Below, one piece after another: positions 8,313-16,285 of a DNA stretch of 32,730 nucleotides (its first letter is position 1; the number at the start of each line of letters is the position of its first letter). The position numbers and the translations under genes are program-made. Under the pieces are notes generated by a model. The model searched no databases and was not told the origin of the DNA. It saw only the letters and a list, made by a program, of their open reading frames with translations. The stretch is from the NCBI RefSeq assembly GCF_000520515.1, contig NZ_KI914714.1, forward strand, positions 44,554 through 77,283, read 5' to 3'. Source of the DNA: Arthrobacter sp. H20 (GTDB lineage Bacteria; Actinomycetota; Actinomycetes; Actinomycetales; Micrococcaceae).

Positions 8313-8774
8313 ATGATTGAGGTAGAACCGTTTCGCCTCGAAGCAGGTGTCACGCTCCTCGACCATCTCTGCGGCATCTGGTCGGTCGAGCGCTCACTCC
8401 AGGATCACGCCTCAGGACTATCGGGGGCCTTCGCTGGTACTGCGGTGTTCACCTACAACGACGGCGGCGCCCTCCGTCACGGCGAGCGCGGCTCCCTCAG
8501 GTGGGCAGGGTCCACGCCAACACTCGCGACCCGGGAGCTGCTCTGGCGGCCGACCGGGTCGGCGCTTTCGGCAGAGGTGTGCTTCCCGGACGGGCGCCTG
8601 TTCCACTGCCTCGACCTGGCCACCGGCGAGGACTCACCGGCGCACCAGTGCGCTCCAGATGTCTATTGGGGAGAATTCGTTCTCGAGGACCAGGATCAGT
8701 GGCGCTATACCTGGCATGTCGAAGGTCCGCAGAAAAATCTCACTCTCGTGACCAGCCTGACCCGTGCCCTTTAG
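8313..8774 (+). CDS. DUF6314 family protein
   Basis: 153 aa. The pattern fits the DUF6314 family as I remember it: a GIWSVERSLQD opening near residues 21-31, GTAVFTYNDGG, LRHGERGSLRW, a central FPDGRLFHCLDL with paired aromatic/His residues, then H-x-C-x2-D-x-YWGEF and a closing W-x-V-x-GPQKN. Lipocalin-like beta structure is expected; the function is unknown. There are no signal peptide or membrane segments. It starts 20 nt after the tRNA 3' end with no Shine-Dalgarno sequence, so it may be carried on the tRNA precursor transcript. It converges on the MocR gene with only 5 bp between stops. Confidence 0.8.
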   Translation: MIEVEPFRLEAGVTLLDHLCGIWSVERSLQDHASGLSGAFAGTAVFTYNDGGALRHGERGSLRWAGSTPTLATRELLWRPTGSALSAEVCFPDGRLFHCLDLATGEDSPAHQCAPDVYWGEFVLEDQDQWRYTWHVEGPQKNLTLVTSLTRAL

Positions 8775-8779
8775 CCCTC

Positions 8780-10192
8780 TCACACCACGTCGGCTAGCAG
8801 ACCCTGATCAACCATGTGCCCTTGCCCGATCCGATTCCAGGCACGCTGGAGCATCCCTATCGCCCGATCGGTGTCATCGGTTGAGTAGCTGAACGGCAGG
8901 CGCAGGAACCGCTCGAAGGCTCCGTCGATACTGAAGCGTGGACCTGCGGCGAGCAACAAACCTTCTTGCCGCGCTGCCAGTGTCAGCTGTGAGCTGACAT
9001 TTCGGCCCAGATTCGCCCACAGTGAGAGGCCACCGCCGGTAGCCGGCAGCGACCAGTCAGGGATCGCCTGACAAAGCGCGGACACGAGGTGGTCCCGTCC
9101 CACGCGCAACTGCTCCCGCCTCTGAGCAAGAATCTGGTCATAGCTGTCCAACAGATCGGTTGCGATGAGCTGCTCAAGAATGGGTGTGCCCAGGTCGGTA
9201 GCCACCCGGGCTCGGACCAACTGCCCAATCTCCGTTGCCTCGGCCCTGACCCAGCCAATACGGAGCCCTCCCCATACCGTTTTCCCCAGCGATCCGATCA
9301 GGATTGCCGGCCCATAGGCAGCGAGCGGGAGCGGAAGCTCCACGCGGTCGATCGCCAGTTCGGCCATTGTCTCGTCGGCAATCACCACTGTGCCCTGGCG
9401 CTGCGCCGCGGCGAGTACCCGGATGCGCTGCGCCTCGGGCATGACCCGCCCGGTCGGATTGTGGAAGTCAGGCATCAGGTAAGCGATGGCCGGGCTGGTG
9501 CGTTGAAATGCCTGCTGCAGGGCGTCGTCATCCCACCCGTCGTCGCTCGTAACACTTACTGGCACAAGACGCCTTCCGGCTGCCCGGATTGCTTCATAGG
9601 CGTGCGGGTAACTGGGAGACTCCACAATCGCGCTGTCGCTTCGGTCCATCAGATGCCGGGCCAGCAGGGCTATCGCGTGTTGGGCACCCATCGTGACGAG
9701 AATCTGGTCGGGTTGAGTCGGCAAGCCACGCCTCCGGTAACGCTCCGCCACTGCCTCACGGAGCTGGGGCAGGCCAACCGGGTCGTACCCGGAGCCCCCG
9801 AGATAGGTCAGCAGGTCCTGGGCCGCCCGCGCTGCGGCGTCGGCGAGGAGCGGTGATGCGGGCATCGCGGCCTTGCTGAAGTCGAGTAACTCTCCGACGC
9901 CGATGTCGGGCAGGACTCCCTGCGCCCTGGGCAACTGGGCAACACTGCCCGAGCCCCTGACACTCGTCAGGTAGCCGGCATCGCGCAGCCGCGAGTAGGT
10001 CGACGAGACAGTGGTTCGGCTGACCCCCAGCCGGTCTGCCAGGTCCCGTTCGGCCGGGAGCCGCGCGCCAACGGGGATCCTGCCATCGAGCAGAAGGAGC
10101 CGGAGACGGTCGGCCAGGGCGGTGTAGGCCGAAGCCCCATTTCGCCAATCCTTCAACAGCAAGTCCAATTTTGTCGCTGATATCACCTGCAT
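8780..10192 (-). CDS. MocR-type transcription regulator (GntR HTH + aminotransferase fold), YczR-like
   Basis: 470 aa. Residues 20-85 form a GntR winged helix (GARLPAERDLADRLGVSRTT, then TYSRLRDAGYLTSVRGSGS). Residues 100-450 are a fold-type I aminotransferase domain that serves as PLP/effector sensor: GSGYDPVGLPQLREAVAERY, PDFHNPTG near 241-248, DE at 273-274, and the PLP-binding Lys304 in SLGKTVWGGLRIGW. MocR proteins bind PLP or a PLP-amino acid adduct and control a neighbouring gene. Here the neighbour is a divergent yczE-type membrane gene 61 bp away, the known YczR-YczE arrangement. ATG 10192 lacks a Shine-Dalgarno sequence, so translation may be leaderless. The effector is unknown. Confidence 0.9.
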   Translation of the reverse strand: MQVISATKLDLLLKDWRNGASAYTALADRLRLLLLDGRIPVGARLPAERDLADRLGVSRTTVSSTYSRLRDAGYLTSVRGSGSVAQLPRAQGVLPDIGVGELLDFSKAAMPASPLLADAAARAAQDLLTYLGGSGYDPVGLPQLREAVAERYRRRGLPTQPDQILVTMGAQHAIALLARHLMDRSDSAIVESPSYPHAYEAIRAAGRRLVPVSVTSDDGWDDDALQQAFQRTSPAIAYLMPDFHNPTGRVMPEAQRIRVLAAAQRQGTVVIADETMAELAIDRVELPLPLAAYGPAILIGSLGKTVWGGLRIGWVRAEATEIGQLVRARVATDLGTPILEQLIATDLLDSYDQILAQRREQLRVGRDHLVSALCQAIPDWSLPATGGGLSLWANLGRNVSSQLTLAARQEGLLLAAGPRFSIDGAFERFLRLPFSYSTDDTDRAIGMLQRAWNRIGQGHMVDQGLLADVV

Positions 10193-10209
10193 CAGGCCAG
10201 TTTAGTAGA

Positions 10210-10244
10210 ATTGGCGCCTTGCCGGAAGGCCAATATCGGTATTG
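10210..10244. promoter_or_regulatory. Operator candidate between mocR and yczE
   Basis: Two overlapping palindromes fill most of the 61-bp divergent gap. One is imperfect: ATTGG-cg-CCTT-gccgg-AAGG-CCAAT (10210-10234). The other is CAATA-TCGG-TATTG (10231-10244). The size and place suit binding by the dimeric MocR regulator to control both genes. Binding is inferred, not shown. Confidence 0.5.
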
Positions 10245-10253
10245 ACTGGTCCT

Positions 10254-10883
10254 ATGACCCATCTTTTCGCCCGACGCGTCCCCCAACTGATGATTGGCCT
10301 GTTCTGCTACGGCTTTGCCATCGCCATGATGATCCAGGCGGGCATCGGTGTTTCCCCGTGGGATGTGCTGGGTCAGGGCGCCGCCCTGCAGTCGGGGCTG
10401 CCCTTCGGTGTCGCCACCAACATCATTGGCCTCCTGGTGCTTCTGCTGTGGATTCCCATCCGGCAAAAGCCAGGCATCGGGACAGTCCTCAACGTGGCGC
10501 TGGTCGGTCCCAGCGCCGAGGTGGGCCTGGCGGTGCTGCCCGCGCCCACCCAGCTCTGGGCCCAGATCCTGCTGTTCGCCGGTGGTCTCGCGCTGCTGGC
10601 CCTGGCTACCGGGCTGTACATCGGGGCGCGGATGGGCCCCGGTCCCAGAGACGGGCTGATGACCGGCATCCACCAGAAATGGGGTTGGAAGGTCTGGAAG
10701 GTCCGCACGATCATCGAGCTCACGGTGCTCGGCATCGGGTGGATTCTCGGCGGCACAGTCGGGGTCGGCACTGTGGCCTTTGCCCTCCTCATCGGACCGA
10801 TGGTCAATGCAGCGTTGCCCCTGCTCCATATTCCGGATCCGCGGCCGCGCAATTCAGCAGCGAACACCGAACCGGCGACCTAG
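10254..10883 (+). CDS. yczE: YczE/YyaS/YitT family membrane protein
   Basis: 209 aa from ATG 10254 (a TTG at 10242 is also in frame). About five hydrophobic segments. Family features seen: GLFCYGFAIAMMIQAGIGVSPWDVL near residues 14-38 (with the conserved Gly-x-x-PWDV turn), GLYIGARMGPGPRDGLMTG near 122-140 and a basic loop followed by VRTIIELTVLGIGWILGGTVGVGT. The family is widespread and of unproven function; small-molecule transport is often supposed. It is divergent from the MocR regulator that probably controls it. Its stop codon shares the tetranucleotide CTAG (10880-10883) with the stop of the convergent ABC exporter. Confidence 0.88.
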   Translation: MTHLFARRVPQLMIGLFCYGFAIAMMIQAGIGVSPWDVLGQGAALQSGLPFGVATNIIGLLVLLLWIPIRQKPGIGTVLNVALVGPSAEVGLAVLPAPTQLWAQILLFAGGLALLALATGLYIGARMGPGPRDGLMTGIHQKWGWKVWKVRTIIELTVLGIGWILGGTVGVGTVAFALLIGPMVNAALPLLHIPDPRPRNSAANTEPAT

Positions 10884-12763
10884 AGTCCGGTAGCCACGTT
10901 CTTCCTGACGGCAAACTGGGTGCGGTGCAGTTCGGCGTACCTGCCGCCGCGCTCCAGCAGTTCATCGTGGGTCCCGCGTTCGGCAATCTGGCCGTCCTCG
11001 ATCACCAGGATCTGGTCGGCCGAGCGGATGGTGGACAGGCGGTGAGCGATTACGATCGCTGTGCGCCCCTCCAGCGCTTCGCTGAGCGCCGCCTGCACCG
11101 CGGCCTCGGACGTGGAGTCCAGCGCTGCGGTCGCTTCGTCGAGAATCACTACCCGCGGCTGAGCGAGCAGAAGCCGGGCGATCGTCATCCGCTGACGTTC
11201 ACCACCGGAGAGTCGGTAGCCGCGCTCCCCCACCATGGTGTCCAACTGATCAGGCAGGGACCGGATCAGCTGTTCGAGCCGGGCGCGCCGGATCGCATCC
11301 CAGATCTCGTCAGTCGTCGCCCCGGGCCGCGCCAGCAGAAGATTGGACCTGATCGTTTCGTGGAACAGATGGCCGTCCTGGGTCACCATCCCCATCGTGT
11401 GCCTGAGCGACTCGAAGGTCACGTCCCGCACATCGGTACCGGCAAGGCGGACCGCGCCACTGTCGACGTCGTACAGTCGGGCCAGCAGTTGAGCGATGGT
11501 GGACTTCCCCGCACCCGATGAGCCCACCAGGGCGATCGTCTGCCCCGGTTCCACCCGGAAGGACACTCCGTGGAGCACCTCTTCGCCACCACGGGTATCC
11601 AGGGTGGCCACCTCCTCCAGCGAGGCGAGTGAAACCTTGTCTGCCGACGGATAGGCGAATCGGACGTCGTCGAACTCCACTGACACCGGGCCTTCGGGGA
11701 CGGTGCCGGCAGCTGGTTTTTCCTTGATCAGCGGGTCCAGGTCAAGGACCTCGAACACCCGCTCAAAGCTGACCAGTGCGCTCATGATCTCCACCCGGGC
11801 ATTCGCCAGATTGGTCAGCGGGGCATACAAGCGGGTCAGCAGCAGTGCGAGGGTCACCACCTCGCCAGTGTTCAGCGTCCCACCCAGCGCCAATGCGCCG
11901 CCCAAGCCGTACACGAGGGCGAGGGCAAGTGCCGACACGAGCATCAACGCCGTAACGAACACCCATTGCAGCATGGCCATGCGCACGCCGATGTCGCGGA
12001 CCCGGGTGGCACGCAGAGCGAACTCGTGCGATTCCTCGTCCGGGCGTCCGAAGAGTTTGACCAGCGTTGCACCGGGGGCTGAGAACCGCTCGGTCATCTG
12101 CGTGCTCATGGCCGAGTTGTGATCGGCTGCCTCGCGCCGGAGGGCGGCAAGCCGGTTTCCCATCCTCCGGGCTGGCAGCAGGAACACGGGCAGCATCAGG
12201 ACGGCCAGAACGGTGACCAATACCGACGTCGTGAGCATCACCACCAGGGTCAGGGCGAGCGCCACAATGTTGCTGACCACCCCTGACAGGGTGCCGCTGA
12301 AAGCCTGTTGGGCCCCGATCACATCGTTGTTGAGCCTGCTGACCAGGGCGCCGGTGCGGGTGCGAGTGAAGAAGGCGATGGGCATCTTCTGCACATGGTC
12401 AAACACTGTGGTGCGCAGATCGAGGATGACCCCCTCACCAATTTTGGAAGAGAACCACCGGGTGGCCATGCTGACGACTGCATCAGCGACCGCTACCAGC
12501 GCGATCACGATAGCGAGCCACACCACCGTCTCCAGACCGGTGCCCGCGATGATTTCATTGACCACCCGTCCAGCGAGGACCGGGGTAGCGACAGCCAGAA
12601 AAGCAGAAACCACCGACAAGGCGATGAAGAAGATCAGTTTGGTGCGGTAGGGCACAGCAAACGCAAGGATCCGGTTCAGCGTTTCCTTCGAGAACTTGTT
12701 ATTGCTGTCCTTGGCGCTGGAAATCCTATACAGGGAGTTCCAGGCAGCGCCTTCCATGCTCAT
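10880..12763 (-). CDS. ABC exporter, fused membrane and ATPase domains (half-transporter)
   Basis: 627 aa, full length for a type IV (MsbA/LmrA-like) half-transporter. Residues 30-330 hold six transmembrane helices; 350-620 hold the nucleotide-binding domain with Walker A GSSGAGKST, Q-loop TQDGHLF, signature LSGGERQR, Walker B VVILDEATAALD and H-loop IAHRLS. It must dimerise, and since the chain is alone and complete a homodimer is likely. The export substrate (lipid, peptide or drug) cannot be read. ATG 12763 is preceded by GGAGG at 7 nt. An insertion of about 15 residues before the VLHGVSF strand (SLASLEEVATLDTRGG) is seen in actinobacterial members. The gene stands alone, convergent with yczE. 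Confidence 0.93.
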   Translation of the reverse strand: MSMEGAAWNSLYRISSAKDSNNKFSKETLNRILAFAVPYRTKLIFFIALSVVSAFLAVATPVLAGRVVNEIIAGTGLETVVWLAIVIALVAVADAVVSMATRWFSSKIGEGVILDLRTTVFDHVQKMPIAFFTRTRTGALVSRLNNDVIGAQQAFSGTLSGVVSNIVALALTLVVMLTTSVLVTVLAVLMLPVFLLPARRMGNRLAALRREAADHNSAMSTQMTERFSAPGATLVKLFGRPDEESHEFALRATRVRDIGVRMAMLQWVFVTALMLVSALALALVYGLGGALALGGTLNTGEVVTLALLLTRLYAPLTNLANARVEIMSALVSFERVFEVLDLDPLIKEKPAAGTVPEGPVSVEFDDVRFAYPSADKVSLASLEEVATLDTRGGEEVLHGVSFRVEPGQTIALVGSSGAGKSTIAQLLARLYDVDSGAVRLAGTDVRDVTFESLRHTMGMVTQDGHLFHETIRSNLLLARPGATTDEIWDAIRRARLEQLIRSLPDQLDTMVGERGYRLSGGERQRMTIARLLLAQPRVVILDEATAALDSTSEAAVQAALSEALEGRTAIVIAHRLSTIRSADQILVIEDGQIAERGTHDELLERGGRYAELHRTQFAVRKNVATGL

Positions 12764-12839
12764 GTACTGCCTCCATTACTCAAGTCTTCAGCTTATGCCC
12801 GCACGCACCCACGACTCAGTAGCCGTCCAGCGGGGTTGG

Positions 12840-12860
12840 CCGGATCACACGGGTATCCGG
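12840..12860. promoter_or_regulatory. Inverted repeat in the divergent exporter/importer gap
   Basis: CCGGAT-(9 nt)-ATCCGG, perfect 6-bp arms, in the 219-bp region between the ABC exporter and the amino-acid importer. Possible operator for either gene. Confidence 0.3.
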
Positions 12861-12905
12861 AACTAATTTCGCTATGGGCTTTGTTGCACTATGTGGCTTC
12901 CCGCG

Positions 12906-12933
12906 TTGTGCCCGAACAACCTGGCACTGTAGA
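12906..12933 (+). promoter_or_regulatory. Candidate promoter of the amino-acid ABC operon
   Basis: -35 TTGTGC (12906-12911), 16-bp spacer, -10 TGTAGA (12928-12933), about 50 nt before the binding-protein start. Moderate match only. Confidence 0.35.
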
Positions 12934-12982
12934 ACGGCAGGAGACCCCTTGAACCATCCCCTAAGTTATTGAGGACCGAGCA

Positions 12983-13807
12983 ATGAACACCCGTCGTCTG
13001 TCAATCCTTGGCGCAGCCACCGCTCTCACCCTGGCCCTGGCGGCCTGCGGGGGCGGAGAGTCCTCCGAGGGATCTGCTGAGAGCGGCGCCTCTGCGGGGC
13101 CCACCACGCTGCAGGAGATCCAGGACGCGGGTGTCATCACCATCGGTACCGAGGGCACCTACCGCCCCTTCACCTTCCACGAGGGAGGTGCCGGTGACCT
13201 GACCGGGTTCGACGTCGAGGTAATCTCAGCCGTCGCTGATGAGCTCGGCGTGGAAGCAGAGTTTGAAGAGACCCAGTGGGACGCGATCTTCGCTGGGCTG
13301 GAGGCTGGCCGGTTCGACGTGATCGCCAACCAGGTGTCAATTACCGACGAGCGCCTTGAGACCTACGACTTCTCCGACCCGTACACGGTCAGCACCGGAG
13401 TGATCGTTACAACTGCTGACGACTCGGAGATCAGTTCCTTCGAGGACCTTGACGGGCTAACCACCGCCCAGTCATTGACCAGCAACTGGTACGAGCTGGC
13501 CCAGGAAAGCGGTGCCGAGGTTGAGGCTGTTGAGGGCTGGGCGCAGTCCGTAGCGTTGCTCGAACAGGGCCGGGTGGATGCGACGATCAACGACAAGCTG
13601 ACCTACCTCGACTACCAGCAGACCAACCCCACCGAGGCGATCAAGGTCGCTGCTGAGACGGATGAGGAGTCGCTGAGCGCCTTTGCCTTCGCCAAGGGCA
13701 GCGACGAGCTGATCACAGCGGTCAACGAGGCCCTCGCAGACCTGCGGGCAGACGGCACGCTTGCCGAGATCTCGGAGAAGTACTTCGGCTCCGACGTCAC
13801 CGAATAG
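12983..13807 (+). CDS. Amino-acid ABC transporter substrate-binding lipoprotein, cystine type
   Basis: 274 aa. A lipoprotein signal peptide ends in lipobox LAAC (Cys22), so the mature protein is anchored to the outer face of the membrane. The mature part is a SBP_bac_3 domain: IGTEGTYRPFTFHE near residues 52-65, LTGFDVEVISAVADELG, and the run FDVIANQVSITDERLETYDF followed by SDPYTVSTG. That stretch closely resembles the cystine-binding FliY/TcyA subgroup, so cystine or a related amino acid is the likely ligand; glutamate or glutamine remains possible. ATG 12983 follows GAGG at about 8 nt. It is first in an operon with permease, ATPase and DUF1684 genes. The acidic Ser/Glu-rich linker after Cys22 is typical for these lipoproteins. 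Confidence 0.92.
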   Translation: MNTRRLSILGAATALTLALAACGGGESSEGSAESGASAGPTTLQEIQDAGVITIGTEGTYRPFTFHEGGAGDLTGFDVEVISAVADELGVEAEFEETQWDAIFAGLEAGRFDVIANQVSITDERLETYDFSDPYTVSTGVIVTTADDSEISSFEDLDGLTTAQSLTSNWYELAQESGAEVEAVEGWAQSVALLEQGRVDATINDKLTYLDYQQTNPTEAIKVAAETDEESLSAFAFAKGSDELITAVNEALADLRADGTLAEISEKYFGSDVTE

Positions 13808-13834
13808 CACAGCTAAAGACAACGGAGGATCACC

Positions 13835-14494
13835 ATCGACTGGGAACTGTTCTGGGATTCGCTCGGGCCCCTCGTCTGGGGCGGTCTGACCGGCACTATC
13901 CCGCTGTCTCTGTCCTCGTTTGCCCTTGGCCTGCTCCTGGCGCTGCTGATCGCTCTGATGCGGTTGAGCCGGAACCGGCTCGCGTCGGCGGTGGCAAGGG
14001 TTTACGTGTCGATCATCAGGGGAACCCCCCTCCTGGTGCAGCTGTTCGTCATCTTTTACGGGCTGCCGTCGATTGGTGTGGTGATTCCCCCGTGGCCGAG
14101 CGCCATCATCGCATTCTCCCTGAACGTGGCGGGCTATGCAGCGGAGATCATCCGGGCCGCGATCCTCTCGGTCCCCAAGGGACAGTGGGAGGCAGGGCAC
14201 ACGATCGGCATGTCCCGCACCAGGACCCTGCGCCGCATCATCCTGCCCCAGGCGGCGCGAGTGTCGGTGCCACCGCTATCGAACACTTTCATCAGCCTGG
14301 TCAAGGACAGCTCGCTGGCGTCGTTGATCCTGGTGTCGGAGATGTTCAGGCAGGCGCAGGAGATTGCAGCGTTCAGCCAACAGTTCATGATGTTGTATCT
14401 GGAGGCCGCGCTGGTCTACTGGGTGTTCTGCCTGGTGCTCTCCAGCGGGCAGTCCTACTTGGAGAAGAGGTTGGATCGCTATGTCGCACACTGA
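13835..14494 (+). CDS. Amino-acid ABC transporter permease; apparent ATC start codon
   Basis: 219 aa if begun at ATC 13835. HisM/GlnP-type permease with the EAA cytoplasmic loop (EAGHTIGMSRTRTLRRIILP) that docks on the ATPase, and about five helices. The frame is closed by a TAA at 13814. Between that stop and the ATG at 13958 there is no ATG, GTG or TTG, yet the 41 codons in between encode the family's conserved first helix (WGGLTGTIPLSLSSFALGLL). A perfect GGAGG (13824-13828) lies 6 nt before the ATC, which would read (M)DWELFWDSLG. Beginning at 13958 would delete the first membrane helix and leave the GGAGG unused. Either a rare ATC start or a one-base change from ATG explains this. The 3' end overlaps the ATPase gene by 14 nt. 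Confidence 0.9.
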   Translation: MDWELFWDSLGPLVWGGLTGTIPLSLSSFALGLLLALLIALMRLSRNRLASAVARVYVSIIRGTPLLVQLFVIFYGLPSIGVVIPPWPSAIIAFSLNVAGYAAEIIRAAILSVPKGQWEAGHTIGMSRTRTLRRIILPQAARVSVPPLSNTFISLVKDSSLASLILVSEMFRQAQEIAAFSQQFMMLYLEAALVYWVFCLVLSSGQSYLEKRLDRYVAH

Positions 14495-15275
14495 GCCCAC
14501 AGCAGGCCGCTCCGGTCAGCAAAGCAATCTGCTCACGGTTTCCGGGCTGAGCAAGGCCTTCGGCGAGAATGTGGTGCTGGAATCGATTGACCTTGCCGTC
14601 CAGCCGGGACAGGTGACAGCGCTGATCGGTCCCTCCGGTTCCGGTAAGACCACCGTGTTGAGGTGCCTCAACGGGCTGGAAACTCCCGACGGCGGTGTGG
14701 TGTCCATCGCCGACGGACCGTCACTGGATTTCAGCGGGCAGGTGAAGGCCAAGGACCTGTCTGCGTTGCGTGACCAGAGCGCTATGGTCTTCCAGCACTA
14801 CAACCTCTTCCCCCATATGACAGTCCTTGAGAATGTGATTGAGGGGCCAGTTCAGGTCAAGAAGCAGCGCAAGGCCGACGCCGTCCGAGACGCCGAGTCG
14901 TTGCTCGCCCGGGTGGGGCTGGCGGACAAGAAAGACCAATACCCGTTCGAGCTCTCCGGCGGGCAACAGCAACGGGTGGGAATTGTGCGTGCGCTGGCAC
15001 TGAAGCCGGCGCTGCTGCTCTTCGACGAGCCCACCTCGGCGCTGGACCCGGAACTCGTGGGTGAAGTGCTCGGTGTCATCAAGGAGCTCGCCGACGGGCA
15101 GTGGACCATGGTGATCGTGACTCACGAGCTTGCCTTCGCCCGCGAGGTAGCGGACGAGGTGGTGTTCATGGACGGCGGAGTGGTGGTCGAGAGCGGACAC
15201 CCAGACACCGTGCTGCGTGCGCCGAAGGAGGAGCGGACCCAGCGGTTTGTGCAGCGCCTCCTGAACCCGTTCTGA
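14481..15275 (+). CDS. Amino-acid ABC transporter ATP-binding protein
   Basis: 264 aa. Polar-amino-acid-uptake ATPase: Walker A GPSGSGKT at residues 50-57, Q-loop VFQHYNLFPHMTVLENV, signature ELSGGQQQR, Walker B LLLFDEPTSALDPE and switch THELAFAREVAD. It pairs with the permease, whose stop codon lies inside its first codons, and with the cystine-type binding protein. ATG 14481 is preceded by AGAGG about 10 nt away. The first 16 residues form a variable polar extension. TcyC/TcyN-like by context. Confidence 0.95.
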   Translation: MSHTEPTAGRSGQQSNLLTVSGLSKAFGENVVLESIDLAVQPGQVTALIGPSGSGKTTVLRCLNGLETPDGGVVSIADGPSLDFSGQVKAKDLSALRDQSAMVFQHYNLFPHMTVLENVIEGPVQVKKQRKADAVRDAESLLARVGLADKKDQYPFELSGGQQQRVGIVRALALKPALLLFDEPTSALDPELVGEVLGVIKELADGQWTMVIVTHELAFAREVADEVVFMDGGVVVESGHPDTVLRAPKEERTQRFVQRLLNPF

Positions 15276-15310
15276 TCTGCCCCGAGACCCTGAACGTAAG
15301 GAGATTGACC

Positions 15311-16180
15311 ATGACCCATCTCACCCCTGCCCAGCACCGTGACTCCGAGCAGTGGCGCAGCTTCCGTAAGCGGCGGGACACCTCCCTCGCCGTCGGGCAC
15401 GGCTGGCTGACCCTGACCTCCCTACAGTGGCTCCCGACGGACCCCTCTGCCCTGGACCTGGTCCCCGGGCAGTGGAGCGCCAGCGAGCCGGGCTCTGCCC
15501 CCGGTGCAACGCTCACCGCCCGCGCGGAAGACGGACTGACACTGGTCCACACCGGAGAACCGGTCGACGGAACGCTCAAGCTGGAACTGGCCGACGGCGC
15601 CTCCAAGAACTGGGTGCGTTACCAGGACACGGTGGTGGAGCTGGCTGTCCGCGGCAACCGGTATGTGGTGCGCACCCGCGACAACCACGCTCCCACGCTG
15701 ACCGGGTTCGACGGCGTACCGGTCTTCGAGTACGATCCGGGGGCTGTGATTGACGGCAGCTACACCCCGTACCCGACTCCTCGCGCCATCCCGATCGGGA
15801 CAGCCCAGCCGGAGGTGACCGACGTGATTCATGCGACGGGAACTGTGTCGTTCAGCCTCCGCGGCCGCTTCCACACCCTGGCAGCCGAGCAGCAGCACGA
15901 TGGTTCGCTGAGGGTGGCTTTCCACGATGAGACAAACGAACGCGACACAGCGCAGTGGCGCTTCCTGGTCACCGACCACGTATCCCCGACCGGCCAGGTT
16001 ACCCTCGATTTCAACCGGTCGCTGAACTACCCGAGCGCGTTTACGCCATTTGGCACCTGTCCCCGCCCTGTTGCGGGAAACCATATCGAGGCCCCGGTGG
16101 AGGCCGGGGAGCGGCAACCGGTCGGGCTAGCCCGCCCCCCGTCGTCGCGCCCGGTCCCGGGCGCAACCCCGCTCCGGTGA
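15311..16180 (+). CDS. DUF1684 family protein
   Basis: 289 aa from ATG 15311, which has AAGGAG 7 nt upstream; the same frame runs open further upstream through the ATPase gene but that is not coding. DUF1684 features: WRSFRKRRDTSLAVGHGWLTLTSLQWL at the N-terminus (conserved W-L-x-L-x-G/S-L-x-W-L), a beta-rich middle and the C-terminal DFNRSLNYPSAFTPFGTCPRP, where Cys and Pro are usual; most relatives have NPPCAFT, so the first Cys is Ser here. The usual end near VEAGER is followed by about 20 extra Pro/Arg-rich residues, perhaps from loss of the native stop. Function unknown. It starts 35 nt after the ATPase, so it is likely in the same operon. No signal peptide. Confidence 0.85.
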   Translation: MTHLTPAQHRDSEQWRSFRKRRDTSLAVGHGWLTLTSLQWLPTDPSALDLVPGQWSASEPGSAPGATLTARAEDGLTLVHTGEPVDGTLKLELADGASKNWVRYQDTVVELAVRGNRYVVRTRDNHAPTLTGFDGVPVFEYDPGAVIDGSYTPYPTPRAIPIGTAQPEVTDVIHATGTVSFSLRGRFHTLAAEQQHDGSLRVAFHDETNERDTAQWRFLVTDHVSPTGQVTLDFNRSLNYPSAFTPFGTCPRPVAGNHIEAPVEAGERQPVGLARPPSSRPVPGATPLR

Positions 16181-16247
16181 GGGAACTGGACATCGGTGGC
16201 GAACATTTCCACCCCGTGGGTCCAGGTTGACCCCCTGAGTCCCGAGT

Positions 16248-16263
16248 CCTCACCAGGGTGAGG
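16248..16263. terminator. Small hairpin between convergent DUF1684 and fdhD
   Basis: CCTCAC-CAGG-GTGAGG, 6-bp stem and 4-nt loop, in the 105-bp gap between convergent genes. No U-run; a weak bidirectional terminator at best. Confidence 0.35.
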
Positions 16264-16285
16264 CCACCCCGTGACGTCGTTGGGC

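Noticed and set aside
15101-15310. N-terminal extension of the DUF1684 protein into the ATPase gene
   Set aside because: The extension is out of frame with the real ATPase and encodes Arg/Gly-rich nonsense; ATG 15311 has AAGGAG at ideal spacing.
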